Positions 26,634 through 35,574 of a stretch of 64,000 nt of DNA are shown one piece after another (the stretch's first letter is position 1; the number at the start of each line of letters is the position of its first letter). Made by a program: the position numbers and the translations under genes. Location of the stretch: the NCBI RefSeq assembly GCF_029531845.1, contig NZ_JAMBPV010000001.1, positions 372,001 through 436,000 on the forward strand, given 5' to 3'. The notes under the pieces were generated by a model. It saw only the letters and a program-made list of their open reading frames with translations. It was not told the DNA's origin and ran no database searches. Source of the stretch: Staphylococcus equorum (GTDB lineage Bacteria; Bacillota; Bacilli; Staphylococcales; Staphylococcaceae).

Positions 26634-28055
26634 TTAAATTGTTCTGCGTGATGGTTTGCTATCATCTTTAAGTTTAGCTGATAATAATAGTGCGATGACT
26701 GATATACCAGTAGCAACCATGAATGTTACGTTCACACCATGAATCATACCTTCTAGACCTTCACTAGGAATAGCTGAAACAGACATTAACGTAATGAATA
26801 ACGCTGTACCGATTGCACCGGCCATTTGTCTGAACGTATTGTTCATGGCAGTACCGTGAGCAATAAGACTATTCGGTAATTGGTTAATCGCTAGCGTCGT
26901 CATAGGCATCATAACCATTGCTAGTGATACCATACGCACTGCGTTGGCTGTGGCAAGGTAAGTAAAGGTTGTATCCGCTGTGAGCATTGTAAATGGTATC
27001 GTTGAAGCGACTAAGACGAGTAAGCCGATACGAGCGAGCCATTTGCCACCAAATTTATCAAATAAATAACCTGTAATTGGGTTCATAATACCCATAACGA
27101 CGGCACCTGGTAATAATACTAAACCAGATTCTAATGCAGAGAAATGAATCATATTTTGCATGTATAACGGTAAGATAATATTTGATGCGATTAATACACC
27201 AAATACGAACATACTTAATGCTGTACCTAAAGTGTAAATACTGTAACTAAACACTCTAAATTCAAGCATAGGTTCTTTGAGTTTCAACTGGCGACGAATA
27301 AATGTAACCAATGTAATGATACCAACGATAAGTGGTAAGATGAATTGTATACTGCCCCATCCTGCTTCTCCAACAGAACTGAAACTATATAAGAGTCCGC
27401 CAAAACCTAGTGTAGATAGAATGACTGATGCGATATCTAGTTTTGGATTTGAGGTTTCTGTCACGTTTTTCAATAGGAAGATTGAAGCAACGATAATAAC
27501 AACTGCGATTGGGAATACGACGTAGAAGACACTTCTCCATGAGAGATGCTCTACTAAAATGCCTGATAGAGTAGGTCCAATCGCTGGCGCGAATGCAATG
27601 ACTAATCCGAATAAGCCCATTGCTGTACCACGTTTTTCTACAGGGAAAAGTAAGAATAAGATTGTTTGCATAAGTGGCATCATAATACCTGCACCTGCTG
27701 CTTGTAAGACACGTCCGATTAATAACATTGAGAAATCTAGTCCGACAGCACAGATTAAAGTACCTATGGCAAAAATGCTCATGGCGGTTAAGAATAACTG
27801 CCTTGATGTATAACGTTGAATTAAAAATGCTGTAACAGGTATCATAATACCGTTTACTAACATAAATATTGATTGTAACCACTGTACCGTACTTTCAGAT
27901 ACTTGTAGGTCTTTCATAATAGGGGGTAAAGCTGTACCAAGTAATGTTTGGTTTAAAATTGTAATAAAGGCCCCTGATAGTAATACGATAAATAAGGGGA
28001 TTCTTTTTTCTACATGGAATGCTCCTGTTTCAGTCAATAGACTCACTTCTTTCAT
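26634..28055 (-). CDS. DHA2 family MFS multidrug efflux transporter
   Basis: 473 aa with fourteen predicted membrane helices, the EmrB/QacA (DHA2) size. ALPPIMKDLQVSESTVQWL near the N-terminus, GRVLQAAGAGIMMPL and motif C GLVIAFAPAIGPTLSG are typical. Proton-driven export of drugs or lipophilic cations is the family role. The ATG at 28055 has a weak binding site; a TTG at 28037 behind GAAAGAAGTGAG is a realistic alternative. A palindrome at 28139-28182 lies upstream and may carry regulation. Confidence 0.9.
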   Translation of the reverse strand: MKEVSLLTETGAFHVEKRIPLFIVLLSGAFITILNQTLLGTALPPIMKDLQVSESTVQWLQSIFMLVNGIMIPVTAFLIQRYTSRQLFLTAMSIFAIGTLICAVGLDFSMLLIGRVLQAAGAGIMMPLMQTILFLLFPVEKRGTAMGLFGLVIAFAPAIGPTLSGILVEHLSWRSVFYVVFPIAVVIIVASIFLLKNVTETSNPKLDIASVILSTLGFGGLLYSFSSVGEAGWGSIQFILPLIVGIITLVTFIRRQLKLKEPMLEFRVFSYSIYTLGTALSMFVFGVLIASNIILPLYMQNMIHFSALESGLVLLPGAVVMGIMNPITGYLFDKFGGKWLARIGLLVLVASTIPFTMLTADTTFTYLATANAVRMVSLAMVMMPMTTLAINQLPNSLIAHGTAMNNTFRQMAGAIGTALFITLMSVSAIPSEGLEGMIHGVNVTFMVATGISVIALLLSAKLKDDSKPSRRTI

Positions 28056-28650
28056 AAAAATTGCACATCTAAACAGTGTAACACTAAGCCCATTTCAAAT
28101 CTAGTGGGTGAACTTAAAAAGTGGAAAAATACATTTGATAATTGATGAACAGGCACGATTTCTCGAGCTGTTCATCAATTATTTTTGAAAATAGTGCGTA
28201 TAATTTTCGCAATGATTCACATATTTATAATGTTATGAATGAAATACTACACGTCTATTATAGCGAATGTCAAAATAAACTCTAGTTATATGAAGAAAAA
28301 TGTAAATGGATATGAAAAACTTAGAGTTAACATGAATTATTCAGCTCAATTCTAGGGCTCGAGAAAGTGCTTGGTAGAGGTGTTTTTTTAGGATTAACAA
28401 CTATGAAGAAAAATGGTGTTGGGAATATATTTTAATTATTCTGAATTTAAAATATATCTATCTATGGAACACTTTTGATATAATAAATAAGTGAATAAAT
28501 CATTTAAGTTATAATCATATCTATTTACATGTAATAAGTTTAAAATTATCATTAAATTATTGGAAAGTATTTGGATAAGCAATCAGTGATCTATACATTT
28601 AAAGTACAATTTTACAGATTGTAGATGTTCGAATTAAAGGAGAGTAAATA
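28056..28650. other. Long intergenic region with a hairpin
   Basis: Nearly 600 AT-rich bases between divergent genes. AATTGATGAACAG / CTGTTCATCAATT forms a 13-bp inverted repeat at 28139-28182, either an operator or an RNA hairpin in the efflux gene leader. A short frame near 28340-28435 (ILGLEKVLGRGVFLGL..) looks protein-like but is only about 35 codons and may be a gene relic. No other feature seen. Confidence 0.45.
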
Positions 28651-30228
28651 ATGAATAAACAAGATTTAATCGCTCCAGAAACTTATAATATTGTGAGCGA
28701 AATCGAAAAATTTACAGCAGATCAATCTAAAAAAGCTGTAATTTTTGAAAATGAATCAGGAGATAATAGAGAAATTACATATAGCAACCTTATCAAAAAT
28801 GCGAATAAAGTTGGTAATATGTTTTTAAAATATGGTTTGCAAAAAGGCGACAAAGTTCTCATCATGATGCCACGTTGCATTGAAACATATGAGGTGTATC
28901 TTGCTGCCTTAAAATTAGGTATCATTATTATTCCTAGTTCAGAAATGTTACGTACGAAAGATTTACAATATAGAATCACGCATGGTGAAGTAAAAGGAAT
29001 TGTAGTTATTTCAGATGAGCTCGATGAGTTTAAAGCAGTCAAAGAATATGACTCGTTAACTAAGTTTATCGTTGGCGGTCAAGAAGATGGTTGGATGTCA
29101 GTTGAAGACGAAAAAGAAAATTCAACTGATCAATTAGAAATCACTGAAACTTCTAGTGAAGATATTGCTTTGTTATCTTATACGTCTGGAACAACAGGTA
29201 ACCCTAAAGCTGTTGTCCATTCACATGGTTGGGGCTATGCACATATGCAGATGGCGCCGAAACATTGGTTAAGCATTAAAGAAGACGATATTGTTTGGGC
29301 AACTGCTGCACCAGGTTGGCAAAAATGGGTGTGGAGCCCATTTTTATCAATTATGGGGTCAGGTGCAACTGCATTCGTATATAATGGAAGGTTTAATGCT
29401 GAAAAGTATTTACAGTTACTACAAGATAATAAAATTAATGCGCTTTGTTGTACACCGACTGAGTATCGCTTAATGGCAAAACTTTCTAATTTAACGAATT
29501 ATAACTTAGAACATTTGCATAGCGCAGTTTCTGCAGGAGAACCATTAAATAGAGAAGTTGTTGAAAAATTTCAAGAAAACTTTGATCTTACAGTAAGAGA
29601 TGGTTATGGACAAACAGAAAGTACGCTGTTGATTGGATTTTTAAAAGATACAGAGAGCCGTCCTGGTTCAATGGGTAAAGCAATCCCTGGTAGTCATGTA
29701 ACTGTCATTAATGACGATGGCGAACTTTCTGAAGTAGGTGAAGTAGGTAATATCGCAGTGCCGTTAGACTTACCTGCATTGTTCAAAGGTTATTATAAAG
29801 ACCCAGAACGTACAGCAGAACCACAAAATGGTGACTACTTTATGACGGGTGATTTAGCTAAGATAGACGAAGATGGTTATTTCTGGTTTGAAGGTCGTAA
29901 AGATGACATCATTATTAGTTCTGGCTATACAATAGGGCCGTTCGAAGTTGAAGATTCACTTACGAAACATCCTTATGTAAAAGAATGCGCTGTTGTTGCG
30001 AGTCCACATGAAATTAGGGGGAATATCGTTAAAGCATTTATTATTTTACAAGATGACGTAACTGGTAATGAAGACACAATCAAAGAATTACAAAACTACG
30101 TCAAACACGACGTTGCACCGTATAAATATCCAAGAGCTATCGAGTTTGTCGAAGACTTACCTAAGACCAACTCAGGTAAAATTAGACGTATTGAATTAAG
30201 AGATGCAGAGAAAAAGAAACAATCATAA
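28651..30228 (+). CDS. Acyl-CoA synthetase (AMP-forming), medium-chain/acetyl type
   Basis: 525 aa of the ANL superfamily. A3 motif YTSGTTGNPKAVVHSH, A5 DGYGQTES, A7/A8 TGDLAKIDEDGYFWFEGRKD followed by IISSGYTIGP, and the catalytic Lys in PKTNSGKIRR are complete. The APGWQKWVWSP segment is usual for the medium-chain acyl-CoA synthetase branch (AcsM/MACS). It activates a carboxylic acid to its CoA thioester. AAAGGAG site; monocistronic with terminator at 30259. It could feed the NRPS starter domain with acyl-CoA, but only in principle. Confidence 0.88.
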   Translation: MNKQDLIAPETYNIVSEIEKFTADQSKKAVIFENESGDNREITYSNLIKNANKVGNMFLKYGLQKGDKVLIMMPRCIETYEVYLAALKLGIIIIPSSEMLRTKDLQYRITHGEVKGIVVISDELDEFKAVKEYDSLTKFIVGGQEDGWMSVEDEKENSTDQLEITETSSEDIALLSYTSGTTGNPKAVVHSHGWGYAHMQMAPKHWLSIKEDDIVWATAAPGWQKWVWSPFLSIMGSGATAFVYNGRFNAEKYLQLLQDNKINALCCTPTEYRLMAKLSNLTNYNLEHLHSAVSAGEPLNREVVEKFQENFDLTVRDGYGQTESTLLIGFLKDTESRPGSMGKAIPGSHVTVINDDGELSEVGEVGNIAVPLDLPALFKGYYKDPERTAEPQNGDYFMTGDLAKIDEDGYFWFEGRKDDIIISSGYTIGPFEVEDSLTKHPYVKECAVVASPHEIRGNIVKAFIILQDDVTGNEDTIKELQNYVKHDVAPYKYPRAIEFVEDLPKTNSGKIRRIELRDAEKKKQS

Positions 30229-30258
30229 TTGATTAAACTTTAAAATTCATAACACACA

Positions 30259-30308
30259 AAAAACCTGGCAATATCATTGAGCAATTTTGATGATATTGCC
30301 AGGTTTAT
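30259..30308 (+). terminator. Rho-independent terminator
   Basis: AACCTGGCAATATCA / TGATATTGCCAGGTT stem followed by T-rich bases. The remaining 340 bases to 30650 are AT-rich with no feature that I can support. Confidence 0.9.
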
Positions 30309-30649
30309 TATTTTATAAAATGATTATGTTTAGCATAGTTATTTATATAGTATTTATTGGGTGCTATTATTTACTTCCTTAGCTTCTATTCTAGATATGT
30401 TGGGATTCGGATAGCTTATTTAAAGCAATAAAAAGATTGGAAATGTCTTTATAAGAAATATGAAAAGATATTTAAAGATGCTATAATAATTATTAAAGAG
30501 TTTTTATTAAAAGATATATATAATTCACCGATTACAATAAACTTTTAGTTACCTATAAAAATATGAAAAGAAATTATTATGTAAATCTAATATATTTATG
30601 ATAAAAACTAAAGGAAATATATAATTAGTGAAAGGGAGATGTAAAATTA

Positions 30650-33319
30650 GTGAATCATTCTAAGAAATATGAATATGATATAAGTATTCTTATACCTATA
30701 TTTAATGCGGAACATTTTATAGAAGATACAATTAACTCTGTCTTAAACCAAAACACACACAATGTTGAATTTGAAATAATATTATTAGATGACGGTTCAA
30801 CAGATGGAAGCAGTAATTTTTTGGAGGAAGTAGCCTCTAAGTATGATTTTATCTCTTACTATAGTCATCAAAATAGTGGGGTTTCATATACTAGAAATAG
30901 AGGGATTAGCTTAGCAAAAGGGAAATATATATTATTTTTAGACGCAGATGATTTCATAGGAGAGGACACTTTGAAATCAGTCTTTTTTGGTTTTGAAAAG
31001 TATGAAAAAGAGGCAGACATTTTAGTTTACCCACTTCACCAAAAAAATGGGGATAAAATAAATGCTCATGTAAGAAACAAAGCCTTCACAAAAAAAGGAG
31101 ATGTAAATGTCTATGACATTAGTGAATATCCCTTTTTAAACCAATGTACAATGAATGTGGTTATTAAAAACGATGATTATACGCAATTTAACGAGCAATT
31201 AGTTTACGGTGAAGATGCTTTATTTAACACGAATTACATACTGAAAAACCGAAAAGTTATACATATAAAGGAAGGCGGTTATTTTTACAATATAGGCCAT
31301 AATTCTGCGGTTGATAAAAATAAAAATCCTGTTGATATACAAGATGATTTATTAATTTTATTTGAAAATTTAATTGAAACAGCTCTAAATATCTCTAATG
31401 AAGTTCCTGTTTATGTACAAGGGATTATTTTATACGAACTAAATTGGCGATTCAAACAGTCCACGCTGTTCCCAAATCATTTAGATTCTGAAGCATACCA
31501 AAAATGGTTTGAAAGAATGAAAAAAATATTCGGATATATATCAGTCGATACCATATTGGCCAAGCCATTGATGGACTATTATCACAAGTTATATTTTATT
31601 AAAACGTTCAAAGGAAACATTAAATATAATCAAAACTTAACCTCTTTAAATTTTGTCGCTGAAAACCAACAAATTGCGATGTTAAACAAAGCGTTACTTG
31701 TCTTTAATAAGATTAAAATTATTGGGCAAGAGCTTAAGCTTAGCGGCTATATTAAAGCGCCTTTATTAGATATGGTTAATACAGTTTCTTTAGTGTTGAA
31801 AGATAAACACAACCATGAAAAAATCATTCCTATCTATAATTCATCAGCTAACTATTATAAAACACGTATGTCTGTTGCTCAGTTTTATGATTTTAGTTTT
31901 TCTATTCCTGTAGATGAAGTGAATAATTATGAGTTTGTTGTTAATATTGATGGTAAAAAATTACTGACGAATCATTGGTTTACTAGAAATGTAATTTTTA
32001 AAACTACACTAAATTCAAAAGATATTGTTACTAAAGATAAAATTATATCTTACACTGATAATCCGTTCAAAATCCATATTAAGAAAAAGTCTGCACAAAT
32101 TGAACGTCGTATATTAAAAAAACATAATTTAAAAATGAAATTAAAAAACCAAAATGGTTTAAAGAGATTTCAACAATTCAAAAAGTTTTTTGAACCTTAT
32201 TTGAAACGCAAAAGAATATGGCTATACAATGATCGAATAGGGGTTCTTGATAATGGTTATCGTCAATTTATGCATGACGTCAATAAAAATGATGGGATAG
32301 AACGTTACTACGTTGTTAGAGAAGATGACTTGAAAAAAGAGGGCTTTCCAAAAGAGAATGTTGTCGTTTATGGAAGTTTGAAACATAAAATGCTATTTTA
32401 TTATGCAGAACTCATACTCACTTCATTTAAAGAACACACAGAATTTTCACCATTATCATTCCGAGCTTATGATCTGTTCTTTGCAGAATTTAAATTTCAA
32501 ATTGTGTATCTGCAACATGGTGTACTAAATGCTCATACTCCTTGGTTATATGGTAAACATGTAACCAGTTTTGACAAATTCGTTATCTCAAGTGAATATG
32601 AAAAAAACAACTTACTTCATAATTATGGCTATAATGAAGATGATTTATTAGTTACAGGAATGCCTAGATTAGATGACATAACTGTATCAAAAAAATGCAA
32701 TAAAATCCTTATAGCTCCATCTTGGAGAAAAGCACTAACTAAAGAAGAAAATCGACAAATTAAAGTAATCGATAAAGATACACTTGAGCAGTCTAACTTT
32801 TTCACAGGAATTCATAAATTAATAAACTCTGATGAACTTAATAATATATTACAACAAAATAACTACGAACTTGATATTAAAATGCATCCAATTTTTGCAA
32901 ATGAGTCTTCATTATTTCAAACTGAAAAATCAAACATAAATGTATTAGATTCAACAGATGAATTTAATATTAGCGAATATAAATTATTTGTCACTGATTT
33001 CTCTTCGTATATGTTTGACTTTATCAAAAGTAGAACTCGTATTGAATTTTACTTCCCAGACTACAAATATTTCTTAAGTGGGAATCACATCTATAATAAG
33101 TTAGATTTTGATGTATCAAAATTTGGCAATTTAAATACTGAAAGCTATCAATTAATAAACTTTATAAAAGAAGAAATAAAAAATGATTTTCAATTAACAC
33201 AAAAGCAAGAAGAAATATATGAGGATTTTTATGTTAGTTTTGATACTACTTCCCATAAAGATGTTTTATATAAAGAATTAATAAAAGTAGTAGAAAATAA
33301 TAGTAAGAGTGTTAATTAA
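30650..33319 (+). CDS. Bifunctional GT2 glycosyltransferase / CDP-glycerol glycerophosphotransferase
   Basis: 889 aa. Residues about 5-250 are a GT-A family 2 domain (SILIPIFNAEHFIEDTINSV, LLDDGSTDGS, LFLDADDF with the DxD). The C-terminal part from about 515 is a TagF/TarF-type transferase: IVYLQHGVLNAHTPW, VTGMPRLDDI, ILIAPSWRK, KMHPIF and FVTDFSSYMFDFI. A basic central segment separates them. Such fusions build or decorate teichoic-acid-like or capsular polymers at the inner membrane face. GTG start behind AAAGGGAG. No other cell-wall polymer genes are next to it except a small downstream ORF. Confidence 0.88.
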   Translation: MNHSKKYEYDISILIPIFNAEHFIEDTINSVLNQNTHNVEFEIILLDDGSTDGSSNFLEEVASKYDFISYYSHQNSGVSYTRNRGISLAKGKYILFLDADDFIGEDTLKSVFFGFEKYEKEADILVYPLHQKNGDKINAHVRNKAFTKKGDVNVYDISEYPFLNQCTMNVVIKNDDYTQFNEQLVYGEDALFNTNYILKNRKVIHIKEGGYFYNIGHNSAVDKNKNPVDIQDDLLILFENLIETALNISNEVPVYVQGIILYELNWRFKQSTLFPNHLDSEAYQKWFERMKKIFGYISVDTILAKPLMDYYHKLYFIKTFKGNIKYNQNLTSLNFVAENQQIAMLNKALLVFNKIKIIGQELKLSGYIKAPLLDMVNTVSLVLKDKHNHEKIIPIYNSSANYYKTRMSVAQFYDFSFSIPVDEVNNYEFVVNIDGKKLLTNHWFTRNVIFKTTLNSKDIVTKDKIISYTDNPFKIHIKKKSAQIERRILKKHNLKMKLKNQNGLKRFQQFKKFFEPYLKRKRIWLYNDRIGVLDNGYRQFMHDVNKNDGIERYYVVREDDLKKEGFPKENVVVYGSLKHKMLFYYAELILTSFKEHTEFSPLSFRAYDLFFAEFKFQIVYLQHGVLNAHTPWLYGKHVTSFDKFVISSEYEKNNLLHNYGYNEDDLLVTGMPRLDDITVSKKCNKILIAPSWRKALTKEENRQIKVIDKDTLEQSNFFTGIHKLINSDELNNILQQNNYELDIKMHPIFANESSLFQTEKSNINVLDSTDEFNISEYKLFVTDFSSYMFDFIKSRTRIEFYFPDYKYFLSGNHIYNKLDFDVSKFGNLNTESYQLINFIKEEIKNDFQLTQKQEEIYEDFYVSFDTTSHKDVLYKELIKVVENNSKSVN

Positions 33320-33460
33320 ATGAAACATACGGAAAAAATATTTTTTATCATAATGACTATCACTTTAATTAAGGTGTTATTTCCAAGAGATAATCAAAAC
33401 GACACCTACCAATTAAAAGAGGAAAATACACAATGGGAATCAACTATAGATTTTTATTAA
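33320..33460 (+). CDS. Small single-pass membrane protein (46 aa)
   Basis: ATG directly follows the stop of the transferase gene (TAAATG) and runs to 33460. One hydrophobic helix (IFFIIMTITLIKVLF) precedes a charged tail. Tight spacing favours a real translation-coupled gene, but it has no separate ribosome binding site beyond the end of the upstream gene and no known family that I recognise. Confidence 0.45.
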   Translation: MKHTEKIFFIIMTITLIKVLFPRDNQNDTYQLKEENTQWESTIDFY

Positions 33461-34043
33461 CAATACGTAAAGGTCTAATTTTTCAACATGCTTATAGCAA
33501 CCGTTATTAAGCTGAAATATGATTTTGAAACGATTAAAGGACTCCTTGTTCAAAAAGGAGTCTCCGACTTTGTTGGCATTTTTTTGTGCTTTTGTATTAG
33601 GGCATAGGGTTTGAATAAAATTTGTGTTTCTTGACAATCACGAATAATAAGTATATGTTTATAATATTAAATAAAAATAAATATAGTCGTTGAATACTGC
33701 TTTTTCACGAGGTTAAAGCTTTAGCAAGCTGTTAATAATAATATTGGCAAATTGAAAAAGTGTACGAATAGTGTTAAAAAGTTAAAATCATCCGTCATAT
33801 AAGATTAAATGTAACATTTTAGATTATAAAAAATAATAAGCGTTCATATATAAGGTAGCAAAACAAATCACTTTGTTAAAAAGTGCGTTGTAATGAAGCC
33901 GACAATTGTAATAAATCATGCATGATTTATTGTATATTGTCGGCTTTTTTTAATGAAAAAATTACCTAACATAGCAAGTTATAAATCAAAGTAATTCAAT
34001 CTGCTAACACTAAAATTAATGTCAAAACAAAGGAGAACCCACT
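33461..34043. other. AT-rich intergenic region with two hairpins
   Basis: 580 bases with no convincing gene. A GGACTCCTT / AAGGAGTC hairpin lies near 33538-33565. The strong one is at 33898-33952: GCCGACAAT..TAAATCA / TGATTTA..ATTGTCGGC plus a T-run, a typical terminator placed about 90 bases before mpsA, so transcription entering mpsA from the left is stopped. The mpsA promoter must lie in the last 90 bases. Confidence 0.6.
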
Positions 34044-35573
34044 ATGCTCACATCGCTTAATGTATCAATACTGTTAATTATATTTTTTATCACGGTCATC
34101 ATTTCTGTATTGAGTGGAATAATATTTTTATATTCACGTATACCATTGGCGTATGTGCGTATACATATATTCTTAGTAGCATTACCACCGCTTGTAGCGT
34201 TTATCGGGCTGATAGGCGCGCCGAAAAATATAGAGGTAGGATTTTGGTATTCAGATTTTCTAGCATGGTTAATGGCCTTTTTCGTCTTAATCATTGGCTT
34301 AATCATTCAGCGTTATTGTGTGCAGTATCTAATGGGTGATCGAAGTTATAGAAAGTACTTCACTTTATTTACCATTACCACTAGTTTTGCTGCAATGGCT
34401 TGGTTAACTGGTGACTTGCGTATTATGGTTATCAGTTGGGGTGTAACTTTACTTGGTTTAACGATATTAATTAGCCTAACGAGCGCATGGAAAGTGACGA
34501 GAGCGGCTGCAAAAGTAACTGGCAAATTATTTTTGTTAAGCTGGGTAGCATTATTGTTGGCAGTAGTATGGATTGCATCCCTAACTGGTGAATGGCAATA
34601 TACAGCAATTTTCACAGACGCGAATTTAGCTCAAATCAATGCGTGGGAAAGTTTTGGTATTAATATGCTCATTATATTAGCGGTTATGGTTCCAGCTGCA
34701 CAATTTCCGTTTCAAAGATGGTTAATAGAATCAGTCGCAGCACCAACACCAGTGTCGGCAATTATGCATGCAGGTATCGTGAATGCGGGTGGTATTATAT
34801 TGGCAAGATTCTCACCGATATTTAATGGTGATATTGCAACGTTCGTCTTGTTATTGTTTGCGAGTATTTCTGTACTGATTGGTGCAGGTATAAGTTTAGT
34901 GCATGTAGATTATAAACGTCTTTTAGTTGGATCAACAATTGGGCAAATGGGCTTTATGTTAATCCAGTGTGCAATAGGTGCATATATTCCTGCGATTATC
35001 CATTTGATTTTACACGGTTTATTTAAAGCGACGCTCTTCTTACGTTCTGGTTCAGCAGTACGTCACTTTAATGTACCAAGTCGTGCTAGTGAGAGAATGT
35101 CATACTTATGGATTGTATCAGGACGTGTATTAGCTTTAGCGATTGGTTTAGGTTTTTGGCTTACATCTCCTGGAGAAGGCTACCGTTTAGTGAGTGGGCT
35201 CATCTTAGCTTGGTCATTATCTGTATCATGGACACAACTTGTTGCATTTGGAGAAGGGAAATTCGGACGTATCATGGGATTATTGATACTCATCGTCGTT
35301 GGCTCGGTATACTTTATCGTTCATCACTTCTTCGCTAGTGCCTTACATACGATGACTTTTAATAGCGTTCAACCACCTATGCTTATCGTTGTAATTGTAG
35401 CTCTAATGCTCTTAATTGGTAGTTTAATGAGTACATGGGTTGCACGTAATCGTTCATCGGTTGCATTTTCAATATTATATATGTGGCTTGTACGTATCGG
35501 CGATGCAAAAGCTGAAACCGTAGAACGTCATCCAAACTATCTTAAAACATACTTAACAAAAGGAGGACACTAA
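34044..35573 (+). CDS. mpsA: MpsA/DabB: NuoL-like membrane subunit of bicarbonate/cation system
   Basis: 509 aa, about fourteen helices of the proton-conducting antiporter fold of complex I subunit 5. Typical stretches are FPFQRWLIESVAAPTPVSA, MHAGIVNAGG and LFKATLFLRSGSAV, including the Lys and His expected in the ion path. With MpsB it forms the MpsAB/DabAB complex, which takes up inorganic carbon and contributes to membrane potential in staphylococci. AAAGGAG site; the next gene starts two bases after its stop. Confidence 0.92.
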   Translation: MLTSLNVSILLIIFFITVIISVLSGIIFLYSRIPLAYVRIHIFLVALPPLVAFIGLIGAPKNIEVGFWYSDFLAWLMAFFVLIIGLIIQRYCVQYLMGDRSYRKYFTLFTITTSFAAMAWLTGDLRIMVISWGVTLLGLTILISLTSAWKVTRAAAKVTGKLFLLSWVALLLAVVWIASLTGEWQYTAIFTDANLAQINAWESFGINMLIILAVMVPAAQFPFQRWLIESVAAPTPVSAIMHAGIVNAGGIILARFSPIFNGDIATFVLLLFASISVLIGAGISLVHVDYKRLLVGSTIGQMGFMLIQCAIGAYIPAIIHLILHGLFKATLFLRSGSAVRHFNVPSRASERMSYLWIVSGRVLALAIGLGFWLTSPGEGYRLVSGLILAWSLSVSWTQLVAFGEGKFGRIMGLLILIVVGSVYFIVHHFFASALHTMTFNSVQPPMLIVVIVALMLLIGSLMSTWVARNRSSVAFSILYMWLVRIGDAKAETVERHPNYLKTYLTKGGH

Positions 35574-35574
35574 A

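Noticed and set aside
27385-27882. 165-codon minus-strand frame within the DHA2 transporter
   Set aside because: Shadow of the transporter in another frame; Cys/Arg/Tyr-rich composition unlike a real protein.
33440-33637. 65-codon minus-strand frame behind the GT2 fusion
   Set aside because: Crosses a terminator-like hairpin, no start signals, no recognisable motif.
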